DNA of 64,000 nt from Mycoplasma leachii PG50 (GTDB lineage Bacteria; Bacillota_I; Bacilli_A; Mycoplasmatales; Mycoplasmataceae), in assembly GCF_000183365.1 (NCBI RefSeq), contig NC_014751.1, positions 434,001 to 498,000 on the forward strand, written 5' to 3'. The position numbers and the translations under genes are program-made. Each line of letters begins with the position of its first letter. Position 1 is the first letter of the stretch. Below, piece after piece: positions 49,464-62,721 of this stretch. The notes below the pieces were generated by a model. It was not told where the DNA came from, ran no database searches, and saw nothing but the letters and a program-made list of their open reading frames with translations.

Positions 49464-50606
49464 ATGACAAACCAATTTAAACAAATAGCAAGAATTAAAG
49501 TATTAGGTGTTGGTGGAGCTGGAAACAATGCCATTAGAAGAATGTTTGAAGAAAATGTTCAAGGTGTTGAATTTTATATTATAAATACTGATGCACAAAT
49601 TTTAGAATCTTCACCAGTACCAAACAAAATTATATTAGGAGAAAAAACTACTAAAGGACTAGGAGCTGGAGGAAATCCTGAAGTAGGAAAAGCAGCAGCT
49701 ATTGAAAGTGAAGAAGAAATAAGAAAAGTAGTTGAGGGTGCTGATTTAATTTTTATTGCTGCTGGAATGGGAGGAGGTACTGGAACTGGTGCTGCTCCTG
49801 TAATTGCTAAAATTGCTCAAGAATCTGGAGCATTAGTAATTGGAATTGTAACTAAACCATTTATTTTTGAAGGAAGACATAGAAATATTAATGCTAAAGA
49901 AGGTTTAGAAGAATTAAGAAAATATGTTGATTCAGTAATAGTTGTTTCAAATGATAAATTATTAGAGTACATTGGATCAATTCCAATTGCTGAGTCATTT
50001 AAAGAAGCTGATACTATTTTAAAACAAGGTGTTCAAACTATAACTGATTTAATTGCAGTTCCAGCTACAATTAATTTAGACTTTGCTGATGTTAAGACAG
50101 TTATGTATAAAAAGGGAAATGCTTTATTTGGAATAGGAGTAGCTTCTGGAAAAGATAAAGCTGTTGAAGCTGCAAAAGAAGCAATTTCATCAAAATTATT
50201 AGAAGCTTCAATTGAAGGAGCTAAAGATATTATTGTAAATATTACTGGTGGAAGAACAGTAAGTTTAAACGATGCTTATGATGTAGTTGGAGTTATTAGT
50301 CAAGCTGTAAATAATAAAGAATTAAACATTGTTTTTGGTATGGCTATTAATGATGATTTAACAGATGATGATGAAATTATTGTAACTGTTATAGCAACAG
50401 GTTTTGATAATAAAAACTTACAAAATCATGAACCAAATATTGTAAAATCAAATAAATCTGAAATGCAATCAGAAGTTATGAAAAAATCAGAAACAAAAGA
50501 AACTGAAGAAGAAAATGATGAATTTGATGATGAAATGAGTTTAACAACAACAGAAGATACTGAAGAAGATTTCAATGATGATGATTTTCCAACATTTTTA
50601 AAATAG
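49464..50606 (+). CDS. ftsZ: Cell division GTPase FtsZ
   Basis: 380 residues. Tubulin signature [10 protein letters not shown] at residues 103-112, [16 protein letters not shown] near the N-terminus, the T7 region [11 protein letters not shown], and an acidic variable tail ([13 protein letters not shown]...) ending [10 protein letters not shown], a plausible partner-binding tip for SepF or the FtsA-like protein. SD AAAGGG. A 115-nt gap from the previous gene may hold a promoter, none of which is clear. Forms the division ring. Confidence 0.97.
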   Translation: MTNQFKQIARIKVLGVGGAGNNAIRRMFEENVQGVEFYIINTDAQILESSPVPNKIILGEKTTKGLGAGGNPEVGKAAAIESEEEIRKVVEGADLIFIAAGMGGGTGTGAAPVIAKIAQESGALVIGIVTKPFIFEGRHRNINAKEGLEELRKYVDSVIVVSNDKLLEYIGSIPIAESFKEADTILKQGVQTITDLIAVPATINLDFADVKTVMYKKGNALFGIGVASGKDKAVEAAKEAISSKLLEASIEGAKDIIVNITGGRTVSLNDAYDVVGVISQAVNNKELNIVFGMAINDDLTDDDEIIVTVIATGFDNKNLQNHEPNIVKSNKSEMQSEVMKKSETKETEEENDEFDDEMSLTTTEDTEEDFNDDDFPTFLK

Positions 50607-50618
50607 GAGATAAATATT

Positions 50619-51053
50619 ATGTTTTTTAAAAAGAAAAAAAGTAATTTTAAACACGATGATAAAGATCAAGATCAAATAGAATTTGAATTGACTGATTCTG
50701 ATTTTTATGAAAATGAAAGTTCTATTTTAAAAGATAGTCATAATCAACAAAGTACTTCTAATCAAAATTATCAAACAAATAATTTTGATAATGACTCTAG
50801 TTTTAAAGACGATCATTTAGATTTTGAAAAAACTCATATTAATACATATGTTTTTAGTCCTATGAAATTTTCTGAAATTAAATCAGTTGTTGATACTTTA
50901 TTAGAACATAGTGTTGTTGTTGTAGATTTTAAAAACTTAGATGACACTAAAGCTAAACGTTTTAAAGATTTTCTTTCTGGAGTTTTATATATTAAAAAAG
51001 GTGAATATATTAGACTTAATGAAAATATTTATAAATTTATAATTAAAAATTAA
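50619..51053 (+). CDS. sepF: Cell division protein SepF
   Basis: 144 residues. N-terminal MFFKKKKSNFKH is an amphipathic/basic membrane-binding start. A low-complexity acidic and Asn/Gln-rich linker follows (about 15-70). The SepF core is residues 75-144: VFSPMKFSEIKSVVDTLLEH, VVVVDFKNLDDTKAKRFKDF and LSGVLYIKKGEYIRL. Anchors FtsZ filaments to the membrane. 12 nt after ftsZ, SD TAGGAGA. Confidence 0.93.
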   Translation: MFFKKKKSNFKHDDKDQDQIEFELTDSDFYENESSILKDSHNQQSTSNQNYQTNNFDNDSSFKDDHLDFEKTHINTYVFSPMKFSEIKSVVDTLLEHSVVVVDFKNLDDTKAKRFKDFLSGVLYIKKGEYIRLNENIYKFIIKN

Positions 51054-51084
51054 AATAATTTATTTAATTCTTATTAATTTAAAA

Positions 51085-52080
51085 ATGAATGATAAATATC
51101 CAAATCTAGCAAAAACTATGATTAATATGTGAAACTCTAGATTTTCAAAAACTATTCACAAAAGAGATGAAGGTTTTGCTATTAATTTTAGCCCTATTAA
51201 AATATTTTCATTTCTTAATTCAATAAATAGAAATTCAAATAAAAAATTAAAAATTAAAGAATACAAAAATCCTAATTTGAATTTTTGAATTTATTCATTA
51301 GATAATACAAAATTAGCTGCAAGTATTTGATTAAATGAAAAAGAATCTAATAAATGAGTAATTGGTGTGCATGGGTATAATTCTAATCGTTTAGATGTTT
51401 TATATTTAATATGACATTATCAAAGTTTAGGATATAATATTTTAACTTTTGATTTTAGAAATCATGGTATTAGTGATTCTAATTGCATTACTTGAGGTTA
51501 TAAAGAAAAATGAGATTTAATTGCTGTTATTAATTGGTTAATTAAAAACTATGATGTTAGTTTAATTGGATTAGTTGGAACTAGTATGGGTGCTTTTACA
51601 ACTAATTATTTTTTATTAACAGAAAACGATTTGATTAAAAAAGCAAATGTTAAATGAGCAGTTTCTGATTCTTCATATATGTCTGTTAAAAATCTTTTAC
51701 AAAGAATGATTAAAGATTATTCTCCTAAATTTTTAACTAATCTTTCAAAAGATGTTTTAGATAATATTTTAGAAATTTATAAAAATGAATATGATGTTGA
51801 TTTAACTAAATTAGATTTTGTTAAGTTAATTTCAATTAATACAAAATATATTCCAGTTTTATATATTCATAATCGTCTAGATAAAGTCACAAGTTATTTA
51901 GATAGTTTTAGAATGTATCAAATGAAAAATAATATTGAAAATAGTTTTGCTAATCAAATTGAAATTTATGATCGCGGAACTCATCATACTAAATCTATTA
52001 TTGAATTTGAAAATGAATATGTAAGTAAAAGTTTAAATTTTGTTAAATTACAAGAAAAAAATAATCACAAACAACAATAA
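51085..52080 (+). CDS. Alpha/beta hydrolase adjoining sepF
   Basis: 331 residues, soluble or loosely membrane-associated. Alpha/beta-hydrolase fold: oxyanion region VIGVHGYNSNR, nucleophile elbow GTSMGA with Ser 167, probable acid Asp 266 (NRLDKVT) and His 300 or 301 (RGTHHTK). All triad members are present, so it should be active, and the substrate (an acyl ester or thioester) cannot be told. In the mycoides-derived minimal cell, a hydrolase of unknown substrate next to sepF-ftsZ is needed for normal division and shape; this gene matches it by position. No Shine-Dalgarno; the ATG is 31 nt after the sepF stop. Confidence 0.88.
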
Positions 52081-52206
52081 AATTTATAAAATACTACTAT
52101 AAATTTATTTGAATTTATTTTAAATATTCATTACTTAATTAACTTGATTAATATTAGTAATCCTTATTAAATAATTGCTGTGATAACTTAAAATAAAACT
52201 AAAAAT

Positions 52207-52230
52207 GAACTTTTAAAAGTTCTTTTTTTG
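52207..52230 (+). terminator. Terminator of the division cluster
   Basis: GAACTTTTAAAAGTTC (52207-52222) folds into a 6-7 bp stem, then seven T. Lies about 127 nt after the hydrolase stop. Confidence 0.8.
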
Positions 52231-52408
52231 TTTTTTACATTTCTTAATACTAATATTAGTAAAAATGAAACTTTAATAAATAAAATTAATAAATTTAGAT
52301 GTCAACTATACATTATAAATTAGTAAAAAATTAAAAAATATTAGTCAATAAGATTAAACATTACTTTTTAGTATTTTATTTTTTATTAAATAACTAGAAA
52401 AAATAGAC

Positions 52409-52441
52409 AATAACCTTAATTTAATATAAAATAACCTTAAT
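52409..52441 (+). repeat. 12-bp direct repeat in the T-box promoter region
   Basis: AATAACCTTAAT occurs at 52409-52420 and again at 52430-52441, 21 bp apart (two helical turns), in the about 240-nt stretch of A+T-rich DNA between the division terminator and the T-box. TATAAA after the second copy could be a -10. Nothing else was seen in 52231-52408. Confidence 0.5.
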
Positions 52442-52469
52442 ATAAAAAGACACATTTTATAAATAAACT

Positions 52470-52671
52470 TTTTTCAGAGAGCTAATGGTTGGTGAAAATT
52501 AGTAAAAGAATTTATAAAATATCACTTTTTATCTTCAAAAAAGAAAAGCTATAGCTGAGTAGAATTTTGCGGTTGTCACGTTAAAACTATAAAGATAAAT
52601 TATAGAATATTTTTATAATTTAATTAGGATGGTACCGCGGTAAATCGCTCCTTAGTGGAGTGATTTTTTGT
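52470..52671 (+). promoter_or_regulatory. T-box riboswitch of ileS
   Basis: Stem I landmarks CAGAGAGCTAATGGTTGGTG start at about 52475. The probable specifier codon ATC (Ile) is at 52521-52523. The T-box sequence AGGATGGTACCGCGG is at 52626-52640, and the terminator AATCGCTCC / GGAGTGATT (52643-52665, one G-U) with its T run follows at once. Uncharged tRNA-Ile is expected to pair with the T-box and block the terminator, raising ileS expression. The specifier fits the downstream gene. Confidence 0.92.
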
Positions 52672-52691
52672 TTTTAGAAAGGAAGAAAAAT

Positions 52692-55418
<2,727 letters not shown>

Positions 55419-55426
55419 GTGAAAAA

Positions 55427-56035
55427 ATGTGAATAAAAGATAAGCTAGTAGAAACAAAAGTTTTTTTAAAAAACCACAATTATCTTTGAAAATTCAAACT
55501 AGTAGTATGTTTACCTATTTTTATAAGTTTAATTAGTTTTGATTGAATTACAAAAGCTGTAGTTGTGTCTCATATGAGATTAGGAGAAACTAAAACTTTT
55601 ATTAGTGGGTTTTTAAACTTTCAATACGTGATTAATCTTGGAATGGCTTATGGTAGGTTACATGACAAATCTTATTTAGTAATTATTTTTGCAACAATTT
55701 TTAGTTTATTTTTAACAATAATGTTTATTTTTTTAAATAATAAAAAATGATTAATTGTTCTAGTAATTATATTAGCTGGATCTTGAGGTAATTTATTAGC
55801 TAGATTATGAGCTCCAGGTAATGAAGATAATTTATATTATGGAGTTGTTGATTTTTTAACTTGAGATTTTAGTTTACTTAATTCAAGAGATTATGTGTTT
55901 AATTTAGCTGATTTGTATGTCAATATTGCAATTGGTTTAACAATTTTATTTACTATTATTGAATTAGTTTTATATATAAAAAGCAAAATTAAAACAAAAA
56001 AAGAAAAAATAGAAAATGAACAAAATAACTCTTAA
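55427..56035 (+). CDS. lspA: Prolipoprotein signal peptidase (signal peptidase II)
   Basis: 202 residues, slightly long. Four membrane helices. Catalytic Asp residues at 142 (VVDFL) and 162 (FNLADLYVN), with GSWGNLLARLWAPG preceding. Second codon is TGA (Trp). Processes the lipobox of diacylglyceryl-prolipoproteins, such as the tandem lipoproteins at 9.7-17.5 kb. SD TAGGTGA at 55416-55422. Overlaps the next gene by 20 nt. Confidence 0.95.
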
Positions 56036-56948
56036 TTCATTAAATACAACTTTAAGATTAGATAAATTACTAGTTGAATTATTAACTAGTTATGATTATT
56101 CAAGAAGTTATATTCAAAAACTAATTAAAGAAAAATGTATAAGTGTTAATGATCAAATTATTATTAATAATAATTTTTTAGTTAAACCAAATTCTGAAAT
56201 TGTAATTACTATAAAAGATCCTATTTTAGATACAAATTTAGTTAAAAATAAAGACATTGACTTAGATATTATTTATCAAGATGATGATTTATTAGTTATT
56301 AATAAACAAAATAATATAACAGTACATCCAAGTTTAAATAATACAAATAATACAATTGTTAATGCTTTGTTAGCAAGTGATGTTGAACTTTCTTCAATTA
56401 ATGGTGAGTTACGTCCTGGAATTGTACATAGAATTGATAAACAAACTACAGGTTTATTAATTATTGCAAAAAATGATAAAACTCATAAATTATTAAGTGA
56501 AATGTTTAAAAGTCATCGAATTTATAAAGAATATTTAGCGATTGTAACTGGAGTAATTAAGCCAAATAAAGGTTTAATTGATGCTCCAATTGGTAGAAGT
56601 CAAACCGATCGTAAAAAAATGAGTGTTACAGCTAAAAACTCAAAACAAGCAATTACAACTTTTGAACTAGTTGAACGATTTTTAAAAAATACTTTAGTAA
56701 AATGTCAAATTCAAACTGGAAGAACTCATCAAATTAGAGTACATTTTAACTATATTAATCACCCTGTTTTAAATGATCCAGTTTATGGTAAAAAACACCA
56801 AGAATTTACTGATTTTGGTCAATACCTTCACGCTTATAAATTGAAATTTACTCATCCAATTACAAAAAAAGAAATTGAATTGATATCGCCTCTTCCTAAA
56901 GAATTTGATGATAAAATTAAAGAATTAAGGGGTGAAAGTAATGACTAA
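56016..56948 (+). CDS. Pseudouridine synthase, RluD family
   Basis: 310 residues. N-terminal S4 domain (LRLDKLLVELLTSYDYSRSY), then the catalytic domain with PGIVHRIDKQTTGLLIIAK, catalytic Asp 141, QTGRTHQIRVHF and NDPVYG. Modifies uridines of 23S rRNA; the closest role is RluD (1911/1915/1917), but paralogues RluA/RluC cannot be excluded. Sits after lspA, the usual bacterial order. ATG lies within the end of lspA. Confidence 0.92.
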   Translation: MNKITLNSLNTTLRLDKLLVELLTSYDYSRSYIQKLIKEKCISVNDQIIINNNFLVKPNSEIVITIKDPILDTNLVKNKDIDLDIIYQDDDLLVINKQNNITVHPSLNNTNNTIVNALLASDVELSSINGELRPGIVHRIDKQTTGLLIIAKNDKTHKLLSEMFKSHRIYKEYLAIVTGVIKPNKGLIDAPIGRSQTDRKKMSVTAKNSKQAITTFELVERFLKNTLVKCQIQTGRTHQIRVHFNYINHPVLNDPVYGKKHQEFTDFGQYLHAYKLKFTHPITKKEIELISPLPKEFDDKIKELRGESND

Positions 56949-58242
56949 TATTTCTACTAGTGATAAAAAAACTTTAGAAAACTTTTTTATTAAAAATTTT
57001 AAATATAAGTTATTAAAGTCTAAAGTTAATTCTAGTGTGAGTTATTTATATAGTTCTAGTGAAAAATATCAAGTAATTATTTTAAATTTTGACAATAGTA
57101 TTTCATTTGAAAAAGAAAAAGAATATATTATTAAAAAGGTTGAAAAGCAAGTAAAAAAACGTGTCAATGTTTTTCATATTATAATTAGTGAAGATAATCA
57201 ATTGACTACTAAAAATAATTTAGTTGTTTTACAATCTTCAATTCAAGATTTAAAAGCTAATTTAGAACCATATTTTAATAACACGAACTTATTACTTTTT
57301 AATAAAATTGAAGATAATGAGTTAAAAGAAAATAAAGAAACAAATGAAGAAAATAATATAAAATTATTTACTAGTTTTTTAGAAAATGTTAAAAATAATA
57401 AAATTTCTTTATCTTGAGTTATTTTAATAGTACTTGTTTTAATTCCTAGTATTTTACAAATTATTGGATATTTTATTTTAGAAAAAAATCCAAATAGTAA
57501 AAATATTTTAATTTTAGTTTTTGGTGGAACTAATTGAAATTTAACGATTGTTGGAAAACAGTGATGAAGAATTTTTAGTTATGGTATTGCCCCAATTAAA
57601 CAAAATGGTTTAATTATTGATATTTTAAGTTTATTAATTTTAGGAACTAGCTTTTTTAGTATTTCAAAAATTACTGAAATACAATTAGCAAATACTAAGA
57701 AACTAAGTTTAGTGATAATTTTAAGTTATTTAGTTTTAGGTTTATTTTCAAGCAGCGTTTTACCAACAATTTATACTGGTGGAATAATTAGTACTATAGG
57801 AATATTTATTGGTGCTTTATTAATTGATGTTTCAGGTTCAAGTACTCCTGTGGCTAAATTTGGTCAGGCAAAAGCTGTAGTTTGTATTTTACTTTTAGTT
57901 GGATTTTCATTCTTTTTAGGTGATGGCTGAACTGGATTGTTAATTACTGGAACAGCTATTATTTTAGGAAGTGCTTTTTGAGGAATTTTTAAATTTAATA
58001 TAAAAGAGTGAAATTGAATCCAATATGTTCATATTGTTTTAATTTTAGCTATTTTAGTTATTAGTTTAACTTTTATTCTATTACCTCATTTAACTCCAGC
58101 ACTAGATCAACATATTTTGTTAGCTCTATCAACTTATTATAAAAAAGGTTGATTTAGTATTCACAATTTAAATAAAATAGTTAATAATATAGGTTGAGAT
58201 GGACAATTTAATCAATTTGGAAAGTTCATTACTAATTTTTAA
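56941..58242 (+). CDS. Rhomboid-family membrane protein, probably catalytically inactive
   Basis: 433 residues. Start ATG 56941 chosen over upstream in-frame GTG 56932 because AAGGGG (56927-56932) is spaced 8 nt from it. The first about 155 residues are soluble and Lys/Asn-rich. The C-terminal half has about six to seven membrane helices with the rhomboid order: GGTNWNLTIVGKQWWRIFSY (L1 loop, conserved WR), YTGGIISTIGIFIGALL where active rhomboids have GASG or GLSG, and DGWTGLLITG where the catalytic His should be. The Ser is shifted by one and the His is Thr, so proteolysis looks unlikely. TGA codes four Trp in the last part. Confidence 0.75.
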
Positions 58243-58247
58243 ACATT

Positions 58248-58730
58248 ATGAGTAAGAGATTAGATTATTTGTCTTGACAACACTATTTTATGTTAATAGC
58301 AAAAGCTAGTGCTATGAGAAGTAAAGATCCAAATACTCAAGTTGGAGCTATTGTTGTTAATGAATTACAACAAATTGTAGCAACTGGATATAATGGATTT
58401 CCCCGTGGAGTTAGTGATGATGATTTTCCGTGATCAAAAACTAATGAAGATTGATTAGAAAATAAGTATGCTTATGTTGCTCATGCAGAATTGAATGCAA
58501 TTGTAAGTAGTAGATCTGATTTAAGTAATTGTGATTTATATGTTACTTTATTTCCGTGCAATGAATGTGCTAAAATTATTATTCAAGCAGGAATTAAAAG
58601 AATTTATTATGCAAATGATCCATATCATCAAAAAAAAGAATTTATTGCTTCTAAAAAAATGTTAGATGCAGTTAATATTAAATATATAAAATTACCAGAT
58701 ATTGAAATTAGTTTTAAAGTTAAAGACTAA
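58248..58730 (+). CDS. Deoxycytidylate (dCMP) deaminase, ComEB family
   Basis: 160 residues. Zinc deaminase signature HAELNAIV (His-x-Glu) and LFPCNECAKIIIQAG (PCxxC), with QVGAIVVN and GYNGFPRG as substrate-binding loops. Converts dCMP to dUMP for dTMP synthesis. ATG is 5 nt after the rhomboid stop, with no SD. Length and motifs are normal. Confidence 0.93.
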
Positions 58731-58766
58731 TTTCTTTATCTTTTTTATTGAAAAGAAATAAATTAT

Positions 58767-59999
58767 ATGAAAAAACTATTAGTTTTATTATCAAGTAGTA
58801 TATTTTTTAGTCTAACTACATTATCTATTTATGTTTTAAATATTTCTATAAAAGATAGATTCAATAATACTATTAAAGGAAAATATCCAAAAGTAGATGT
58901 TTCTCAACTAAAAATTGAAATTGAAATTGATAGAAATTGTGGAACAGTAGATGTTGTTTTAAGTCCTAAAGATTCAAAGAGTAAATATACAGGTAAATCT
59001 ACAATACCATGTTATAAAAAATATGATATAAATGATAAAATAGAAGATTTTAACTTACTTCACCCAGAAACTATAGATATTAATACAAAGGAAAATATAC
59101 TTAATATTCTTAAAAAAAGAAATATTTCCAAACAACTTGAGATAGATTTTGAGATAAAAGATATAAAAGAATCAAGTGCCATATTAGTGGGTATTGAATT
59201 TGGCGACTATTATGGTGAAACTGAAATTAAGTTTAAATCTAAAAAAATAACACTAAACTCTGTGATAGATAATGTTAAAATCAGGCTTACGAAACTTAAA
59301 GATGATGAAGTTATTAAAATTATTAATAACAAATATCCATCACTAAAAGATATAATTTTATCAATAATAATTGATGATCAAAAGAAAAATATAACTATTA
59401 AAGCAAATGAAAATACAAGGTTTTATGGTTCTGTTGTATTATCATATGATTTTGATCTACTAAAACCTACGTTATCTCCTAAAAAAGATGAGTTGGTATC
59501 TAAATCATCAACTAGTTCAGAAGTGATAAAAAATAAGAAAAGTGATGAATCACTTCTTAATAAACAAATTTTAGATAAAAAAACAAATAAATTAGTGGAT
59601 TCAGAAATGATTTCAGATGAATCACAAAGAGAGAAAACATCTAATCAGCTATCTGTACCCAAAAAACTACCAAATGAAGAAAAACCTAAAAAGATAATGC
59701 TAAAATCTACATCAGAATTATCCGATCATAAAAAACAATTTGTTGAACCTATGATGGATAAAGAACTTAAACAATTTGGAGCTGACAAAAAAAACGACTA
59801 CAACACACTAGTTACAGATAAAAGTAAATCTAGTTCTACTACTAATTCTAAAATACCACAAATTCCTAATAAAAAAATATCAACTTCAAATAAGAATTCA
59901 AAATCAAGTGGTTCAAAAACTAGTGTTATAGTTGGGTCAACTTTAGGAGTTGGTTTAATTGTTGGTATTGGAGCAACAGGTTCTTGATTTTATTTTTAA
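58767..59999 (+). CDS. C-terminally anchored surface protein, paralogue A (basic tail lost)
   Basis: 410 residues. Signal-like start MKKLLVLLSSSIFFSLTTLS without a lipobox Cys. Three diverged repeats of about 75 residues follow (about 30-90, 108-172 and 180-240), each with a 'K-x-P/S' start, two beta strands and a Y-x-G closing strand (KYTGKSTI, YYGETEIKF, FYGSVVLSY). A low-complexity Ser/Lys/Asn stalk comes next (about 245-385). The C-terminus SGSKTSVIVGSTLGVG then hydrophobic helix then GSWFYF matches paralogue B, but TAA replaces the first Lys of a KKRx tail: TTT TAA AAA CGT AAA TAA. Function unknown; adhesin-like or ligand-binding surface protein is a guess. Downstream of dCMP deaminase, SD weak. 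Confidence 0.75.
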
Positions 60000-60030
60000 A
60001 AACGTAAATAACTAAATAATAGGTAATATT

Positions 60031-60363
60031 ATGATTAATAATCTTGGTATAGATATAGTTGAAAATAAAAGAATTAAAATAAAAAAAGAATTCATTATTA
60101 AAGTTTTATCAATAAATGAAATTAAGACATTTAATACTAAAAACAAAAAGCAAAAAAGAGAGTTTTTAGCTGGACGTTGAGCTATTAAAGAAGCAATTAT
60201 TAAAACATTAGATGAACCAATTAGTATGAATAAAATAGATATTGAATATATTAATAATAAACCTGTAATTAAAAATCAAGAATTACAAAATATTTTAATT
60301 TCTATTTCTCATGAAAAAAAATATGCTATTGGAATTGCTCTAAAACAATATAATAATAAGTAA
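60031..60363 (+). CDS. acpS: Holo-[acyl-carrier-protein] synthase
   Basis: 110 residues, typical AcpS. NLGIDIVE with the Mg-binding Asp 8, AGRWAIKEAIIK with the conserved Lys-Glu, and ISISHEKKYAIGIAL at the C-terminus. Transfers phosphopantetheine from CoA to apo-ACP. It is unusual that it is flanked by two surface-protein paralogues. SD AATAGGT. Confidence 0.95.
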
Positions 60364-60402
60364 GATATAATATATAAAATATTTGTTTAGAAAAGTGGTT
60401 AT

Positions 60403-61569
60403 ATGAAAAAACTGTTAGTTTTATTATCAGGTAGCGTGGTATTTAGTTTAAGTTTCTTGCCTTTTTGTTTTGCAAATTTTGCCAATAGTAGCAATAATTT
60501 GATTTTAAAACAAAAAACAAATAATGAGGATGAAACAGATCTAACTAAATTACTATATAATGCATATGTTTCTATTATAAATGACGGCAGTAAATCAATA
60601 AAAGATTTAGTATTAGAAGCTATTAAAGAAAAATATAATTTTTTAGATTTTTCATCATTAGATATTGAAGTTGGAAAGGATAAGTATGGTCAAAATTCTA
60701 CTTATGCACTAGTTAAACCTAAGACTAATTCTAGTAAGTATAAAAAAATAGAAGAAATTAAGTATTATGTTAAAAGGAATTTGTCACTAGAATCAAAAAC
60801 AACAACAAACTTGGAAAACATTCCTATAAATACTGATACAGAAATAATAAAAAAATTTAAAGAAAAAATAGATATATCAAGTTTTGATGAAAAATCTTTT
60901 TTTATAACTGCTATAACAGAAGATTCTGCAATTGTTAATGCTAAAGAAAATAATGATGATTTTTATGGTAAAGTACAATTAAAATTTAATGCCAAGAAAA
61001 AAACGCTAGAATCAGTTTTTTATAATTTTAAACTTGAACTTAAACAAAAATTATCAGAAGATGATATCATAAAGTTTATTAAAATTAAGAAGCCTAAATT
61101 AAATAATGAAAAATTGACTGCACAAATTGATTTATCAAAAAATGCTGCAATTATAAGTGTTGAAAAATCAAACAAAAATTATCAAGGATCAGCGACCTTA
61201 TTGTTTTCTTTATCAGAAGACAAACAATCAATTCCACCAAAAACACCTAATAATAAACCAGAAAAATCAGAACTTATTCAACCTAAAAACGAACTAAAAT
61301 CAGAATCTAATAGCATTTTACCTAAATTAGATTCAAATTCTAAAATCTCTACTCCATCAGCTCCAATAATAGATAAAAGTCCTAATAAGTTTGAAATAAA
61401 AAAACCTATTCTGACTATTCCAAATAATACAATGAATAAATCTGATAGTAAAACAAATAAATCAAGTGGTTCAAAAACTGGTGTTATAGTTGGGTCAACT
61501 TTAGGAGTTGGTTCAATTGCTGCTGCTGGAGCAGCCGGTTCTTGATTTTATTTTAAAAAACGTCAATAA
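60403..61569 (+). CDS. C-terminally anchored surface protein, paralogue B
   Basis: 388 residues. Signal MKKLLVLLSGSVVFSLSFL with Cys 22, but the context LPFC is not a good lipobox. Like paralogue A it carries three about 75-residue beta repeats (about 60-122, 145-210 and 215-270) with KYKK, FYGKVQLKF and YQGSATLLF closing strands, then a Ser/Pro/Lys-rich stalk. The C-terminus is SGSKTGVIVGSTLGVG, a small-residue helix, GSWFYFKKRQ, which resembles a stop-transfer anchor with a positive tail. The two genes surround acpS and are 30-40% alike by eye in the repeats and nearly identical at the anchor. SD AAAGTGG. Confidence 0.75.
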
Positions 61570-61596
61570 AGCATTTACTAAGTAAATAAATATCTA

Positions 61597-61667
61597 TATA
61601 AGAGAATATTTTTGTAAAATAATTGATGATAAAATTATTTATAGAATATCCTCTTATTTTTATAAAT
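61597..61667 (+). terminator. Long inverted repeat / terminator after paralogue B
   Basis: ATAAGAG-AATATT at 61598-61610 pairs with AATATCCTCTTAT near 61653-61659, with an inner pair AAAATAATT / AAaATTATTT, then TTTT. A long imperfect hairpin, likely the transcription end. Confidence 0.65.
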
Positions 61668-61726
61668 TTATATTAAATAAGATTTAAATTTTAAATTAAT
61701 TTAGTTCAATAGAAAGAATGATTAAA

Positions 61727-62671
61727 ATGAATCAAGTTAATAGTTTAAATACAGATCCCAAAAACACACTAAATAACATTCAACATGAAAAAAAGAATAA
61801 AGATTATATTCATATTAATCCTTGAAAAATGTTATTTATGTGATTGCCTTTATTACATATTAAATTTAAAGCAGCTAAAATTGTTAGAAAAAATAAAAAG
61901 CAACCAGATATATATTCTGAAGAATACAGATATAATTGAGTTAAAAAAGCTGTTAGCAAGTTATTATATGTACTAGATGTTAATATAAAAGTTGAAGGTA
62001 TTGAAAATTGAATGGATAAAGGAGTTGTTTTAGCTGCTAACCATCAATCAAATATTGATCCTGCTATTTTATTTGCTATTAACGATTTTTCTAAACAACA
62101 ACCACTGGCTTTTATTGCAAAAGAAGAATTATGAACAAGTAAAAAATTTAAAAACTTTGTTAGATTAGTTGATTGTATTCCTTTAAATAGAAAAAGTCCA
62201 AGAAGTGCTTTAGAAGCTTTTAAAGAAGCAAAAGATTTAGTTGTTGAGTATAAACGCTCTTTAGTAATTTTTCCAGAAGGAACTAGAAGTCATTCTCAAG
62301 AAATGAATAGTTTTCAAGCAGCTTCTTTAAAAGTTGCTCAGATGTCACACGCTCCTATTATTCCTGTTTCAATCATTAACTCTTATTTAGTTTTTGCTGA
62401 AAAAAGACCTAAAAAAGTAGAAGTTAAAGTTGTTTTTGGTAAACCTATTTTACCAAATAAACATATTTCATTAAAAACTGAAGATTTAACTAGAGTTGTT
62501 GAAAAAAATGTTAGCTCTAATTTAAAAAAATGAGAAAACAAAGAAATGAAGTATGAGCTAAAAAAACTAACTAAAAAAGATATTAAACAACTAAAAGAAG
62601 AAGAAAAAAAACAAAAAGATAAAAAAACTACTAAAAAATCAATTAAAGATTTATTTAAAATTGTTGATTAA
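61727..62671 (+). CDS. plsC: 1-acyl-sn-glycerol-3-phosphate acyltransferase (PlsC)
   Basis: 314 residues. AANHQSNIDPAILF (the NHX4D acyltransferase motif), then EELWTSKKFKNF, RLVDCIPLNRK and VIFPEGTRSHS (EGT block), then SHAPIIPVSI. Makes phosphatidic acid. A basic Lys-rich C-terminus follows (KKEEEKKQKDKKTTKKS-type). Start 61727 preferred over 61718, since AGAAAG is spaced about 10 nt only for the former. Five TGA Trp codons. SD modest. Confidence 0.92.
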
Positions 62672-62682
62672 TCAACAATTTT
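62657..62682 (+). terminator. Palindrome at the plsC stop
   Basis: AAAATTGTTGA/TTAATCAACAATTTT is a perfect symmetric hairpin that includes the stop codon, followed by a T-rich stretch. Possible terminator; no long T run. Confidence 0.45.
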
Positions 62683-62721
62683 ACTATTTTAAATTTAATC
62701 TTAGAAAAGATGTGATTTTAA

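Noticed and set aside
56932..56943. GTG at 56932 as rhomboid start
   Set aside because: It overlaps the AAGGGG site that is correctly spaced for the ATG at 56941.
58767..61569. Paralogues A and B as lipoproteins
   Set aside because: A has no Cys in the signal region and B has LPFC, which is not a usable lipobox; the C-terminal helix is the more likely anchor.
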